13,365 nt of DNA from Candidatus Kuenenia stuttgartensis (GCA_943330835.2 CALQJH020000017.1:1-13365), one strand, 5' to 3'; positions 5,934 to 13,365 are shown, counted from the first letter of the stretch. Numbers and translations: made by a program. Notes: a model not told the origin generated them from the letters alone.

Positions 5934-7223
5934 ATGGATTGGATTGCACTATTTGCTATATTTTTCTCGTTACTCCTGATTAGTCTACTTTCAGGTATAG
6001 AAATTGTGTTTCTATCTGCAAATAAATTGTCTTTAGAATTAAAAAAGAAACAAACTACCCTAAGCGGAAAAACATGGGCCTTGTTTTCAAATAACCCACA
6101 ACGATTTATTGGCACCATTTTGATTGGATTGAATATTTTACTCGTCATTTATGGGCTTTTGATTGGAGATATGCTATTTCCCGTTTGGAATTGGATTAAA
6201 AAAATGCTTCCACCATCTGCTGGCGATTATGTTGACTATATCAGATTATTGGTTGAAACAATTCTTTCCACAACTATTATTTTATTTGCAAAGTTTATCA
6301 GTAAAGCGTTCTTTAAAACCAAAAGTAATTTTATTTTAAATTCGAATATTATCAGCTACATAGCACGCTTTTTCTATTGGCTATTATCTACTATTTCGGC
6401 CATATTTATTTCAACAGCGGAGTGGATACTGAAATATATATTCAATATAAAAATTAGCAATAAAAAAGAAGCTTTTAATAAAATTCATTTTGAACATTTT
6501 CTGCAACAAAGCAAACATTTTGAAGAAGAAGAGAATTCTGAAATCAATAAAGAACTATTCGAAAATGCCTTATCCCTTAGTGATGTTAAATTAAGGACAT
6601 GCCTGATACCCAGAAAAGAAATTGAAGGCGTGGATAGTAAGACCTCCCTGGAAGTGATTAAAAATAAATTTATTGAAACAAAACTCAGCAAGTTGTTGGT
6701 TTATGAAAATAACATCGACAATATTCTTGGCTACATTCACCATTTAGATTTATTTAAAAATCCAGATTCACTTAAAGAAATTCTACATCCTATTCCAACT
6801 GTTCCTGAAACAATGAGCGTAACAGATATGCTAAACAAATTCAGTAAAGAAAGAAAAAGTATTGCATGGGTAGTGGATGAATTTGGAGGAACGGCAGGTA
6901 TTGTAACCATGGAAGATTTATTGGAAGAAATTTTTGGAGAAATTGAGGATGAATATGACTTGCCAGATGCCCTGGTTGACAAACAAATAGCAAAGGACGA
7001 ATTTATTTTCAGTGGCAGACTAGAACTGGATTATATCCAGCAAAAATACGATATTGAATTTGTAGGAAACGAAGGAGCAGAAACCCTTTCGGGCTATATC
7101 ATTCAAAGTCACGAAACTATCCCTAAACAAAAAGACAGGATCATCATTGGTAATTTTGGATTCGATATTTTGAGTGTCAGTGATACAAAAGTTGAAATGG
7201 TAAAAGTGAAAATACTGAAGTAA
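5934..7223 (+). CDS. gldE: GldE-like CNNM/CBS/CorC-domain membrane protein
   Basis: Layout: a CNNM (DUF21) membrane domain (about 1-170) with hydrophobic segments near 4-28, 58-79, 104-124 and 140-170; a CBS pair (about 222-340) containing the highly conserved VVDEFGGTAGIVTMEDLLEE; and a C-terminal CorC/HlyC domain (about 350-429). In Bacteroidota, proteins of this layout are annotated as gliding motility protein GldE or hemolysin-family/CorC transporters. GldE supports the gliding and type IX secretion machinery in Flavobacterium, while CNNM/CorC proteins elsewhere are linked to Mg2+ export. Here the third membrane segment reads FAKFISKAFF where relatives, as I recall them, have an E-x-x-P-K motif, so Glu and Pro appear lost. 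gldC lies two genes downstream, which favours the GldE name. A weak -7-like TACTTTTA lies at 5922-5929. The architecture is certain; the specific GldE assignment is moderate. Confidence 0.85.
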   Translation: MDWIALFAIFFSLLLISLLSGIEIVFLSANKLSLELKKKQTTLSGKTWALFSNNPQRFIGTILIGLNILLVIYGLLIGDMLFPVWNWIKKMLPPSAGDYVDYIRLLVETILSTTIILFAKFISKAFFKTKSNFILNSNIISYIARFFYWLLSTISAIFISTAEWILKYIFNIKISNKKEAFNKIHFEHFLQQSKHFEEEENSEINKELFENALSLSDVKLRTCLIPRKEIEGVDSKTSLEVIKNKFIETKLSKLLVYENNIDNILGYIHHLDLFKNPDSLKEILHPIPTVPETMSVTDMLNKFSKERKSIAWVVDEFGGTAGIVTMEDLLEEIFGEIEDEYDLPDALVDKQIAKDEFIFSGRLELDYIQQKYDIEFVGNEGAETLSGYIIQSHETIPKQKDRIIIGNFGFDILSVSDTKVEMVKVKILK

Positions 7224-7274
7224 TCAACCTTGATTAACATACTGCAATTTTTCTTACAATTAATAGTTGAAAAA

Positions 7275-8354
7275 ATGACCATTGCCGTTCAATTTAGTTT
7301 TCGAAAAAAAGAATTGCATTTTATTGATCAATTTATCTATACCTGCTTTTCCCTTTTAGCCAAAACACATCCGGAAATAGATTTTTTATTTATTACGGAC
7401 GCTCTAGTTGATGCCAAACATTTTCCTTACCCCAATCAAAAATTAATTTCCCTTCCTTCGTGTATCAATAACAGTATTATTCGAATCTTCTGGTATCAAT
7501 TTAAATTACCTGCCATTCTAAAAAAACATGCTGTCGAGTATTTTATAACCAATACAAATTATTGTACAAGGAAAAGTAAAACGAAGCAAATCATTTGGAT
7601 TGATACAGCTGCTGTTTTAAATAATAAAAGAAAATTAACCCGGCTTTCAAATGCTGAAATGATATTAACAGTGAATGACTATTTTAAAAAAATATCCATT
7701 GCGGCTATACCTGAAATAGAAAAAAAAGTATTTGTTACTCGTGTTGGGTTTAATAATTTATCAAGCCTTCATCATCATATTGACATCGAAGAAATTAAAA
7801 ATAAATATAGTGATGGGGCCGACTATTTCGTTTGCTGTTCTGATTCGAATCAATACGATGAATTGATGATTTGCCTTAAATCATTTTCTCAATTTAAAAA
7901 ATGGCAGCAATCAAATATGCAATTGTTGTTTATTTTAAATGATCAACAAAAAAACAAATTGTCGAAGCCGCTGTCTACTTATAAATACAAACTTGATGTA
8001 AAGCTGATTGATAAACAAGACTCCATTAAAAATGATGAAATAATGGCAGGGGCTTATTCTATCATAAATACGAATACTGCTAATTCCATATCAGGAAATA
8101 TGTTAACTGCCTTACAATTAAATAAACCTTTGATGGTGGCGGATCTGGAATACTTTAAATCTTCTTTTGCTGATGGGGCTATTTATACTAAAATCGATGA
8201 AAATGAAATAGCAAAAAAAATGATTTTATTATACAAAGACGAAAATTACAGAAATGACATTATCGAAAACACCAGACAGTTAATTGCCACATCTGACTGG
8301 GTTATCCTTGCTGAAAGATTATGGTCAAGGATAATGACTTCTTCAGAAAATTAA
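7275..8354 (+). CDS. Divergent GT-B glycosyltransferase-like protein
   Basis: Soluble protein of 359 residues, resembling group 1 (GT4-type) glycosyltransferases in layout. An N-terminal Rossmann-like half opens MTIAVQFSFR; the centre has IIWIDTAAVL and ILTVNDYFKKIS, where such enzymes usually have a 'sentinel' serine/sugar-acceptor segment; the C-terminal half holds FVCCSDSNQYDELMICLKSF and GNMLTALQLNKPLMVAD (about 274-290), aligning with the segment that normally carries E-x7-E and 'EAMA-G-PVV'. The canonical acidic motif is absent (NTNTANSISG precedes it), so activity cannot be assumed. The frame continues upstream to a TTG at 7230, but the ATG at 7275 after AAAAA is preferred. It is rich in Lys, Asn and Ile. 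It sits 51 bases after the GldE-like gene and before gldC. The family call is tentative; the substrate is unknown. Confidence 0.65.
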   Translation: MTIAVQFSFRKKELHFIDQFIYTCFSLLAKTHPEIDFLFITDALVDAKHFPYPNQKLISLPSCINNSIIRIFWYQFKLPAILKKHAVEYFITNTNYCTRKSKTKQIIWIDTAAVLNNKRKLTRLSNAEMILTVNDYFKKISIAAIPEIEKKVFVTRVGFNNLSSLHHHIDIEEIKNKYSDGADYFVCCSDSNQYDELMICLKSFSQFKKWQQSNMQLLFILNDQQKNKLSKPLSTYKYKLDVKLIDKQDSIKNDEIMAGAYSIINTNTANSISGNMLTALQLNKPLMVADLEYFKSSFADGAIYTKIDENEIAKKMILLYKDENYRNDIIENTRQLIATSDWVILAERLWSRIMTSSEN

Positions 8355-8360
8355 ACTCAT

Positions 8361-8368
8361 TAACTTTG
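8361..8368 (+). promoter_or_regulatory. Probable gldC promoter, -7 element
   Basis: TAACTTTG matches TAnnTTTG exactly and is the same octamer as at 2990-2997. It starts six bases after the upstream stop codon and ends 17 bases before the gldC ATG, giving a short A/T-rich leader. A clear TTG box 19-21 bases upstream is missing. Confidence 0.5.
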
Positions 8369-8385
8369 CAAAAAATATTATTATC

Positions 8386-8736
8386 ATGCAAAAATCAACT
8401 ATAACAATAGACGTTATTTTAGATCCCAACAAAATCCCTGAACAAATCAATTGGCAAGCCAGTGATAGTTCTGCGGAAATGATTCAAAAATCAAAAGCGA
8501 TGTGTCTTGCTTTTTGGGATGGACAGGATAAATCTGCGATGAGAATTGACTTATGGACCAAAGACATGATGGTTGATGAAATGGGTGATTTTTTTTATCA
8601 AATGATGATGACCATGGCAGACACTTTTAACAGAGCCACTAAAAACGAAGCACTGACTAAAGAAATGAAAACATTTGCTAAAGAATTTTATGATAAATTC
8701 AGAGCAGATATGATTAAAGAGCAATCAGATAATTAA
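8386..8736 (+). CDS. gldC: Gliding motility protein GldC
   Basis: A 116-residue cytoplasmic-type protein of the GldC family, without signal peptide or membrane segment. Recognisable features are the N-terminal strand TITIDVILDPNKIPEQINW, then AMCLAFWDGQ, the signature MRIDLWTKDMMVDEMGDFFYQ, and a helical C-terminus with MADTFNRATKNEALTKEM. In Flavobacterium johnsoniae gldC lies beside gldB; its loss reduces but does not abolish gliding, and its biochemical role is unknown. No gldB is next to it here; the neighbours are a glycosyltransferase-like gene upstream and yqeY downstream (30-base gap). GldC is also found in Bacteroidota that do not visibly glide, so motility cannot be concluded. The start is clear, with a -7 element upstream and an A/T-rich leader. 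Confidence 0.92.
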   Translation: MQKSTITIDVILDPNKIPEQINWQASDSSAEMIQKSKAMCLAFWDGQDKSAMRIDLWTKDMMVDEMGDFFYQMMMTMADTFNRATKNEALTKEMKTFAKEFYDKFRADMIKEQSDN

Positions 8737-8766
8737 TATTAATACTCATTATTAAACATACATAAT

Positions 8767-9216
8767 ATGGCACTCGAACAACAAATAATGGCTGAAATGA
8801 AAGACGCCATGAAATCAAAAAACGAATCGACGTTAAGAAGTTTAAGGGCAATTAAAGCGGAAATTATAAAAGCCAAAACCGAACCAGGTGCTTCCGGAGA
8901 AATTGATGAAGCTACAGAGCAGAAATTTTTACAGAAAATGATGAAGCAAAGAAGAGATTCTTTAGCCATTTTTGAGCAACAAGGAAGAGAAGATCTTGCC
9001 ATAAAAGAAAGAGAAGAAATGGCGGTTATTGAAAAATTTCTTCCTCAACAACTATCAGAAACAGCAATAAAAGAAGCTGTGGCTGCTATTATTAAAGAAG
9101 TTGGAGCATCATCTGCTGCAGACATGGGTAAAGTAATGGGTGTCGCTTCAAAAAAATTAGCTGGGCTTGCGGACGGGAAAACTATTAGTGCAATTGTAAA
9201 GGAATTATTAGCTTAG
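8767..9216 (+). CDS. yqeY: GatB/YqeY domain protein
   Basis: A 149-residue all-helical protein of the YqeY family, which is related to the tail domain of the GatB subunit of the tRNA-dependent amidotransferase. The sequence shows the usual N-terminal MALEQQIMAEMKDAMKSKN, then STLRSLRAIKAEI, a K/Q-rich helix QKMMKQRRDSLAIFEQQGREDLA, and EFLP-type motif EKFLPQQLSE. The C-terminal tail domain has AADMGKVMGVASKKLAGLADGKTIS, matching the family's 'D-G-VM---- ---G-ADG--' pattern. The stand-alone protein is presumed to bind tRNA or assist amidotransfer, but this is not established. Length fits the family. The gap from gldC is 30 bases and to the CvpA gene 23 bases, so all three are probably one transcript. 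Family assignment is secure; the function is inferred. Confidence 0.92.
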   Translation: MALEQQIMAEMKDAMKSKNESTLRSLRAIKAEIIKAKTEPGASGEIDEATEQKFLQKMMKQRRDSLAIFEQQGREDLAIKEREEMAVIEKFLPQQLSETAIKEAVAAIIKEVGASSAADMGKVMGVASKKLAGLADGKTISAIVKELLA

Positions 9217-9239
9217 AAAATAAACACCTTGCAAGTAAT

Positions 9240-9773
9240 ATGATTATAGATATTATTTTTATTGGTTTAATGTTACTGGCATTTGTAAAAGGTGCTAAAA
9301 AAGGACTTATCCATGCACTGTTTTCATTCCTGGCTTTTTTTATTGGCATGCTAGCAGCTATTAAATTATCAGTAGTTGCTGCACATTATTTTTCTGAACA
9401 TTCCAACATTAATGGAAGATGGATCCCCTTCATATCTTTCATTTTGATTTTTGCACTGGTTGTAGTTATTATAAATAGCGTTGGAAAAATATTGGAAAAA
9501 ACCGCAGAAATTACCATGATGAGCTGGATCAACAAAGTCGGGGGAATTTGTTTGTTTTTGCTATTATATGGTATCCTCTTCAGTGTTATTTTATTTTATG
9601 CTAAAAATTTAAACTTCATCAAAAAAGAAACAATAGAATCCTCTCTTTTTTACCCTTATATATCGCCATTAGGTCCGGATATTATAAACAATTTAGGTAA
9701 AATAATACCCTTTTTTAAAGACTTATTTAGTCAATTAGAAGTTTACTTTGATAGCATTTCAAGTAAATTGTAA
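9240..9773 (+). CDS. CvpA-family inner membrane protein
   Basis: A 177-residue integral membrane protein with four hydrophobic segments at about 2-17, 25-47, 63-82 and 100-121, followed by a mostly soluble tail with a hydrophobic patch (about 133-175). The opening MIIDIIFIGLMLLAFVKGAKKGLIHALFSF has the CvpA pattern of a first helix followed by a G-x-x-x-G-x-x basic turn. CvpA was named for colicin V production in E. coli and has been linked to envelope stress and bile tolerance in enteric bacteria; its molecular role is unknown. Length fits Bacteroidota members. It is the last gene of the probable gldC-yqeY-cvpA transcript and is followed by 101 non-coding bases. The ATG at 9240 directly begins the first hydrophobic helix, so a later start is unlikely. 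Confidence 0.88.
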   Translation: MIIDIIFIGLMLLAFVKGAKKGLIHALFSFLAFFIGMLAAIKLSVVAAHYFSEHSNINGRWIPFISFILIFALVVVIINSVGKILEKTAEITMMSWINKVGGICLFLLLYGILFSVILFYAKNLNFIKKETIESSLFYPYISPLGPDIINNLGKIIPFFKDLFSQLEVYFDSISSKL

Positions 9774-9806
9774 TATTTTTTATTGTAACTATTATTTTAT
9801 TTGATG

Positions 9807-9814
9807 TAATTTTA
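9807..9814 (+). promoter_or_regulatory. Possible -7 element for the hydrolase gene
   Basis: TAATTTTA matches TAnnTTTG except for the last base, and a TTG at 9783-9785 lies 21 bases upstream. It is 60 bases before the hydrolase ATG. A 5-base inverted repeat (AAGAG and CTCTT) lies in the leader just downstream. The evidence is weak. Confidence 0.25.
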
Positions 9815-9874
9815 GCCCGAAAGAGTAAAATTGCTCTTATTAAGTTCACTGCTTTTGAAAATCTGATTCTTAGA

Positions 9875-10639
9875 ATGAGTTATACTATAAAACAGGACGG
9901 AAAATTTAATTTTATTGAAGAGGGGAATGGAGAAACTTTATTGCTTCTTCATGGCCTATTTGGAGCCTTGAGTAATTTTAACGAATTAATTGACCATTTC
10001 AAGCAATCACATCGGGTTGTTGTGCCCATTCTTCCACTTCTTGAAATGGATCTTCTTCATACATCAGTTGGTGGATTGCAAAAGTTTGTAAGTAGATTTA
10101 TTGAACAACGCAAATACGAGCATATCCATTTGATGGGCAATTCATTGGGAGGGCATGTTGCTTTGATTTATGTATTAAAAAATCCAGAAAAAATAAAATC
10201 CCTTATCTTAACTGGGAGCTCAGGTCTTTTCGAAAACGGTATGGGTGATTCCTATCCAAGAAGAGGTGACAAAGAATACATTAGAAATAAAACTGCTCTT
10301 ACTTTCTATGACCCAAAAATGGCTACTGATGAGTTAGTGGATGAGGTCTACGAAATGACAAATAACAGAATGAAAGTTATAAAAATCATCTCCTTAGCAA
10401 AAAGTGCTATCCGAAATAACTTAGGAGAAGAACTCAATCAAATCAAGCAACCGACCTGCTTAATTTGGGGCCGGAATGATAATATTACCCCTCCTTTTGT
10501 TGGAGAAGAGTTTCACAAACTGATCCCAAACAGTGAACTTCATTTTATCGACAAATGTGGACATGCTCCTATGATGGAAGTTCCCAATGAGTTTAATCAG
10601 ATCCTGTCTGAATTTCTAGCTAAATTAAGTGTAAAATAA
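9875..10639 (+). CDS. Alpha/beta hydrolase
   Basis: A 254-residue cytoplasmic alpha/beta-hydrolase-fold enzyme with a complete catalytic triad: Ser90 in the nucleophile elbow GNSLGG, Asp202 in WGRNDNITPP and His230 in KCGHAPMMEVP. The oxyanion-hole region is LLLLHGLFGALSNF (about 22-35). A cap of about 120-180 separates the core halves and contains YPRRGDKEYIRNKTALTFYD. No signal peptide is present. Close families include C-C bond hydrolases (MhpC type), proline iminopeptidase-like enzymes and esterases; the sequence does not let me choose a substrate. It is flanked by gaps of 101 and 88 bases, so it may be transcribed alone. The start ATG fits the fold's first strand (MSYTIKQDGKFNFIEEG). The enzyme class is certain; the reaction is unknown. 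Confidence 0.9.
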   Translation: MSYTIKQDGKFNFIEEGNGETLLLLHGLFGALSNFNELIDHFKQSHRVVVPILPLLEMDLLHTSVGGLQKFVSRFIEQRKYEHIHLMGNSLGGHVALIYVLKNPEKIKSLILTGSSGLFENGMGDSYPRRGDKEYIRNKTALTFYDPKMATDELVDEVYEMTNNRMKVIKIISLAKSAIRNNLGEELNQIKQPTCLIWGRNDNITPPFVGEEFHKLIPNSELHFIDKCGHAPMMEVPNEFNQILSEFLAKLSVK

Positions 10640-10727
10640 ATTGCTTCGGTTTAACAAATTTTGTCTTAAAAGACCAAAAATTCTAGCTACATTGAATTCG
10701 GTTTTTTTAAAACTTAATACCTAATCT

Positions 10728-11390
10728 ATGTTAACTTCCGAATTAATAGATCATAATATTCCAAGATTACAGTTATTGGATTCAGTAATTAAAGCCAGGC
10801 AACTCATTACCGATTTTAAATTAACTCACCTTCCTGTAGTTACAGAAGATAAATTTCTTGGCTTAATAAGCGAGGAAGATTTATTAGATATAGAAGAAAT
10901 CAAAACAACAATTGAGCATATTCAAGAATGTTTTATTGTCGATTTTCTACAAGATGATGTTCATTTTTTAAATGCAATAAATTATTGTAATCAATTCGAA
11001 AGCAACATTGTTCCAATAGTAACCAAAAACAAAGACTTCTGTGGTGTGATCACAGCTTCTTGCTTACTAAAAACCATTGGCGAGTTTTCAGGAGCCAATG
11101 AAATTGGAGGATTAATTATTTTAGAAATGGAACGAATTAATTTTTCAATTTCTGAAATTAGCAGAATTATAGAAAATAATGACTCTACCATACTTCATCT
11201 TAATACAATAACAAATAAGGAAACAGGAATGCTTATCGTGACTTTGCATATTAATAACAGAGATTTAGCTTCGATAGTATCCACTTTTGAAAGATATAAG
11301 TATAATGTTCATTATCACTTTGGAGCAATGGAAATACAAGATACCACTGATCATAATTACAAAAATCTCATGAAATATCTAGACCTATAG
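10728..11390 (+). CDS. CBS-pair protein with probable ACT-like C-terminal domain
   Basis: A 220-residue soluble protein. Residues 1-58 form the first CBS domain, including the turn THLPVVTEDKFLGLISEEDLLD; residues about 68-118 form the second, with SNIVPIVTKNKDFCGVITASCLLK. Residues about 126-202 (GGLIILEMERINFSISEISRIIE, then MLIVTLHIN and DLASIVSTFERYKYNV) have the alternating strand/helix pattern of an ACT-like domain, giving a layout like AcuB-type CBS-ACT proteins. CBS pairs bind adenine nucleotides and ACT domains bind small metabolites, so a sensing role is likely, but the ligand and target are unknown. From memory, genes of this kind are often found beside nadK in Bacteroidota; here the nadK gene is one gene further downstream. 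A weak TACATTG at 10688-10694 could be part of a promoter. Confidence 0.85.
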   Translation: MLTSELIDHNIPRLQLLDSVIKARQLITDFKLTHLPVVTEDKFLGLISEEDLLDIEEIKTTIEHIQECFIVDFLQDDVHFLNAINYCNQFESNIVPIVTKNKDFCGVITASCLLKTIGEFSGANEIGGLIILEMERINFSISEISRIIENNDSTILHLNTITNKETGMLIVTLHINNRDLASIVSTFERYKYNVHYHFGAMEIQDTTDHNYKNLMKYLDL

Positions 11391-11440
11391 CTGTATATTT
11401 ATTTCAAAAAAACATAATAGAAAACAAAAATCGCTCTACA

Positions 11441-11444
11441 AGGA
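11441..11444 (+). promoter_or_regulatory. Ribosome binding site of the Omp85 gene
   Basis: AGGA lies six bases before the ATG at 11451. It is one of very few Shine-Dalgarno-like sequences in this window, where most starts have only A-rich leaders, and it supports the chosen start. Confidence 0.45.
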
Positions 11445-11450
11445 ATCAAT

Positions 11451-12905
11451 ATGAGACTAAAATATTTGCTATTATTTATTATGTTGGTTTTTTCCTTTTT
11501 TGTCACTGTAGCTCAACAGCATATAAAAATTGATAGTATCTATTCCAACATTACTACAACAACAGAGTCTGCTGATACCACCCCAAAGCTTATTGTTGAA
11601 GAAATTATTATAACAGGAAATAAAAGAACAAAAGATTACATTATTCTAAGAGAAATGCAATTAAAGGTTGGAGATTCAATAAGACCTTCCAGGATTCGTC
11701 ATAAATTAACGGAATCAAGAAACCTCATTTACAATACAGATTTATTTTCAATCGTTGAATTAACAACAATATTTAAATCGGGAAGTACAATTGTCATCCA
11801 AGTGCATCTGGTGGAGAAATGGTACATCTACCCAACCCCTGAATTCAGATTGGCAGATCGGAATTTTAATGACTGGTGGAAAACGAATAACGCTAATTTA
11901 GATAGAGTAACCTATGGCATAAAGTTTTCTCATTACAACTTAAGTGGTAGAGATGATGAGTTGAATATTTATCTGTTAAATGGATACTCTCGTAATTTCT
12001 CCATAAGCTACTACTCCCCTTACACCAATAAAAATCTTACAGAAAGATTTTCACTCAGAGCAGGATTTTCACAAAACAGAGAAATTGGATATAAAACAAG
12101 CTATTACAATAAAGCATTAGCATACAAAAATAAATTTCTGGATAAAACTTCCTTTTTTATAGGGGGCGCCTATAAATTTAGATCAGGATTTTATAAAACC
12201 CATTCTATTTCCATTCAATATAATTATACGAAGGTGAATGATACTATAATCTCAGCTACATACAATCCTAATTATTTTAATAGTGACCAATCGAATGTTT
12301 CCTATCTTGACCTCGGATATAATTTCAAATATGTAAAAACAGATAATATAAATTATCCTTTAAGAGGAAAAATTTACGAGATTGGATTTTCAAAAAAAGG
12401 GCTTGGGCTTAGCGGAGGAATCAATATGCTCTCTTTGGGCGGGTCTTACAAAAAATATTATAAATTACCTCGACGGTTTTATAGCAGCATTCAATTGTTA
12501 TCAAACATTAAACTTCCATTTAGACAAGCATACATCAATCAGGGAGCTATGGGATATGGAAATTTTTATCTTAGCGGACTAGAATACTATATAATTGACG
12601 GTGTTGCTAATGCTATAGCTAAACTAAATACAAGTAAAAAAATTATAGATTATAAAATTCCATTGCCCTTTAAAAGTAAAGCATTCCCCTATTTACCCAT
12701 TTGTATTTTTACCAAAGCTTTTATCCATACAGGATATGCCTATAACTTACCGGAATTTGATACCAGATTAAATAATCGCCTTTTGGTTACATACGGCCTG
12801 GGAATTGATGTACTTACTTTGTATGATTTTAATTTCAATCTCGAATACAGTTTTAACCAATTAGGAGAAAAGGGATTATTTTTACACTTTAGAGGTTCTT
12901 TGTAA
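11451..12905 (+). CDS. Single-POTRA Omp85/BamA-TamA-like outer membrane protein
   Basis: Residues 1-21 are a Sec signal peptide (cleavage after VTVA, before Gln22). A single POTRA domain spans about 47-122 (LIVEEIIITGNKRTKDYII ... VHLVEKW). It is followed by a beta barrel to residue 484, beginning PTPEFRLADRNFNDWW and rich in alternating hydrophobic and aromatic strands. At 484 residues it is far shorter than BamA (about 800, five POTRAs). Bacteroidota carry several such small Omp85 proteins with unknown cargo. The L6-loop motif, normally (V/L)RG(F/Y), reads YLSGLEYYIIDG at 373-384, so the conserved Arg is Ser375. The C-terminus is LFLHFRGSL and does not end in the classic Phe. It lies 60 bases after the CBS gene and 76 bases before nadK. 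It is not the main BamA. The family is clear; the function is unknown. Confidence 0.88.
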   Translation: MRLKYLLLFIMLVFSFFVTVAQQHIKIDSIYSNITTTTESADTTPKLIVEEIIITGNKRTKDYIILREMQLKVGDSIRPSRIRHKLTESRNLIYNTDLFSIVELTTIFKSGSTIVIQVHLVEKWYIYPTPEFRLADRNFNDWWKTNNANLDRVTYGIKFSHYNLSGRDDELNIYLLNGYSRNFSISYYSPYTNKNLTERFSLRAGFSQNREIGYKTSYYNKALAYKNKFLDKTSFFIGGAYKFRSGFYKTHSISIQYNYTKVNDTIISATYNPNYFNSDQSNVSYLDLGYNFKYVKTDNINYPLRGKIYEIGFSKKGLGLSGGINMLSLGGSYKKYYKLPRRFYSSIQLLSNIKLPFRQAYINQGAMGYGNFYLSGLEYYIIDGVANAIAKLNTSKKIIDYKIPLPFKSKAFPYLPICIFTKAFIHTGYAYNLPEFDTRLNNRLLVTYGLGIDVLTLYDFNFNLEYSFNQLGEKGLFLHFRGSL

Positions 12906-12981
12906 TTGAAGAGCTTTTAATAATTATTTATAAAATAGAAAATTAATACCTGCTATTTTATTAAACTAAAATTGAATTACA

Positions 12982-13365
12982 ATGAAAATAGCCATATACA
13001 GCAGAGGCGTTGACAATGATCAATTGAAAGATATTAATCAGTTGTTTGAAGAGTTGATTAATAATGGCGTAGAGCCTATTTTTTTTCAGGATTTTTTTAA
13101 CCAATTTTATTCGGCAATTAATCTGGATAAAAAATACTCTACATTTAATTCATTTGAAGATTTAGATGAAAGTATAGATTGTTTGATTAGTTTAGGTGGC
13201 GATGGTACGCTACTTGATACGGTAGCGCTAGTGAGAGATTCTGGCATCCCAGTCTTGGGTATTAATTATGGAAGATTAGGATTCCTAGCTAATATCGGAA
13301 GAAATGAAATCAGTACTGCCATTGATGCCATTGCAAACAGGAAATATTTGATAGACAAAAGAACA
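12982..13365 (+). CDS. nadK: NAD kinase, N-terminal 128 residues (cut by right edge)
   Basis: Phosphorylates NAD+ to NADP+ using ATP (or polyphosphate in some species); the only route to NADP. The frame runs from the ATG at 12982 for exactly 128 codons to the window end, about 45% of a normal protein of around 290 residues. The opening MKIAIYSRGVDNDQ is the first strand of the Rossmann-like domain. The catalytic GGDGT motif is at 72-76 within LISLGGDGTLLDTV, and the second signature GINYGRLGFLA is at 93-103. The all-beta C-terminal domain that completes the NAD site lies outside the window. The leader is A/T-rich with no Shine-Dalgarno motif and no clear -7 element, so it may be co-transcribed with the Omp85 gene. 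Identification is secure. Confidence 0.95.
   Translation, partial: MKIAIYSRGVDNDQLKDINQLFEELINNGVEPIFFQDFFNQFYSAINLDKKYSTFNSFEDLDESIDCLISLGGDGTLLDTVALVRDSGIPVLGINYGRLGFLANIGRNEISTAIDAIANRKYLIDKRT

Noticed and set aside
7230..7274. TTG extension of the glycosyltransferase-like gene, adding a hydrophobic N-terminus
   Set aside because: The ATG at 7275 begins a normal first Rossmann-type strand; the 15 added residues are explained by AT-rich intergenic DNA.
1..13365. Mobile element, phage, toxin-antitoxin or defence system
   Set aside because: No transposase, integrase, terminal repeats, toxin-antitoxin pair or defence-type domain was seen; genes are housekeeping or envelope types in a uniform orientation.

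Overview
The window looks like ordinary chromosomal DNA from a member of the Bacteroidota, most likely Chitinophagaceae or a close relative. The reasons are the AT-rich sequence, the lineage-typical genes (GldC, a GldE-like CNNM/CBS protein, a DUF4290 protein, a single-POTRA Omp85 protein), A-rich start regions mostly without Shine-Dalgarno motifs, and several matches to the Bacteroidota sigma promoter -7 element TAnnTTTG just upstream of start codons. The taxon is inferred from recognised families; no search was run.

Layout. The left edge holds the N-terminal two thirds of serS on the minus strand. It diverges from a 74-bp promoter region, and everything to the right is on the plus strand. 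First comes a small conserved unknown protein followed closely by a secreted cyclophilin (953-2044). Next are gcvH and an overlapping VanZ-family membrane protein (2110-2878), then a DUF4290 protein with an RGG-like tail behind its own promoter (3020-3766). A 216-bp gap precedes a tight group: murA, gmk, a GldE-like protein and a divergent glycosyltransferase-like protein (3983-8354). gldC then starts behind a good -7 element and is followed by yqeY and a CvpA-family membrane protein (8386-9773). The right part holds an alpha/beta hydrolase, a CBS-pair protein with a probable ACT-like C-terminus, a single-POTRA Omp85 barrel protein and the N-terminal part of NAD kinase, cut by the right edge.

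How the genes fit together. Most are housekeeping: seryl-tRNA charging, one-carbon metabolism (H protein), the first committed step of peptidoglycan synthesis (MurA), GMP phosphorylation (Gmk) and NADP supply (NadK). A second theme is the cell envelope and gliding machinery: periplasmic PPIase, VanZ, GldE-like, GldC, CvpA, Omp85 and possibly the glycosyltransferase-like protein.

I see no insertion sequence, phage, CRISPR array, tRNA or rRNA, and no convincing new multi-gene system. The points most worth following are residue-level oddities (Asp in place of the MurA catalytic Cys, an altered Glu/Pro motif in the GldE-like membrane domain, a missing Arg in the Omp85 L6 motif), the RGG-like tail on the DUF4290 protein, and the uncharacterised glycosyltransferase-like gene between gldE and gldC. 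No gene-free stretch exceeds 216 bases.
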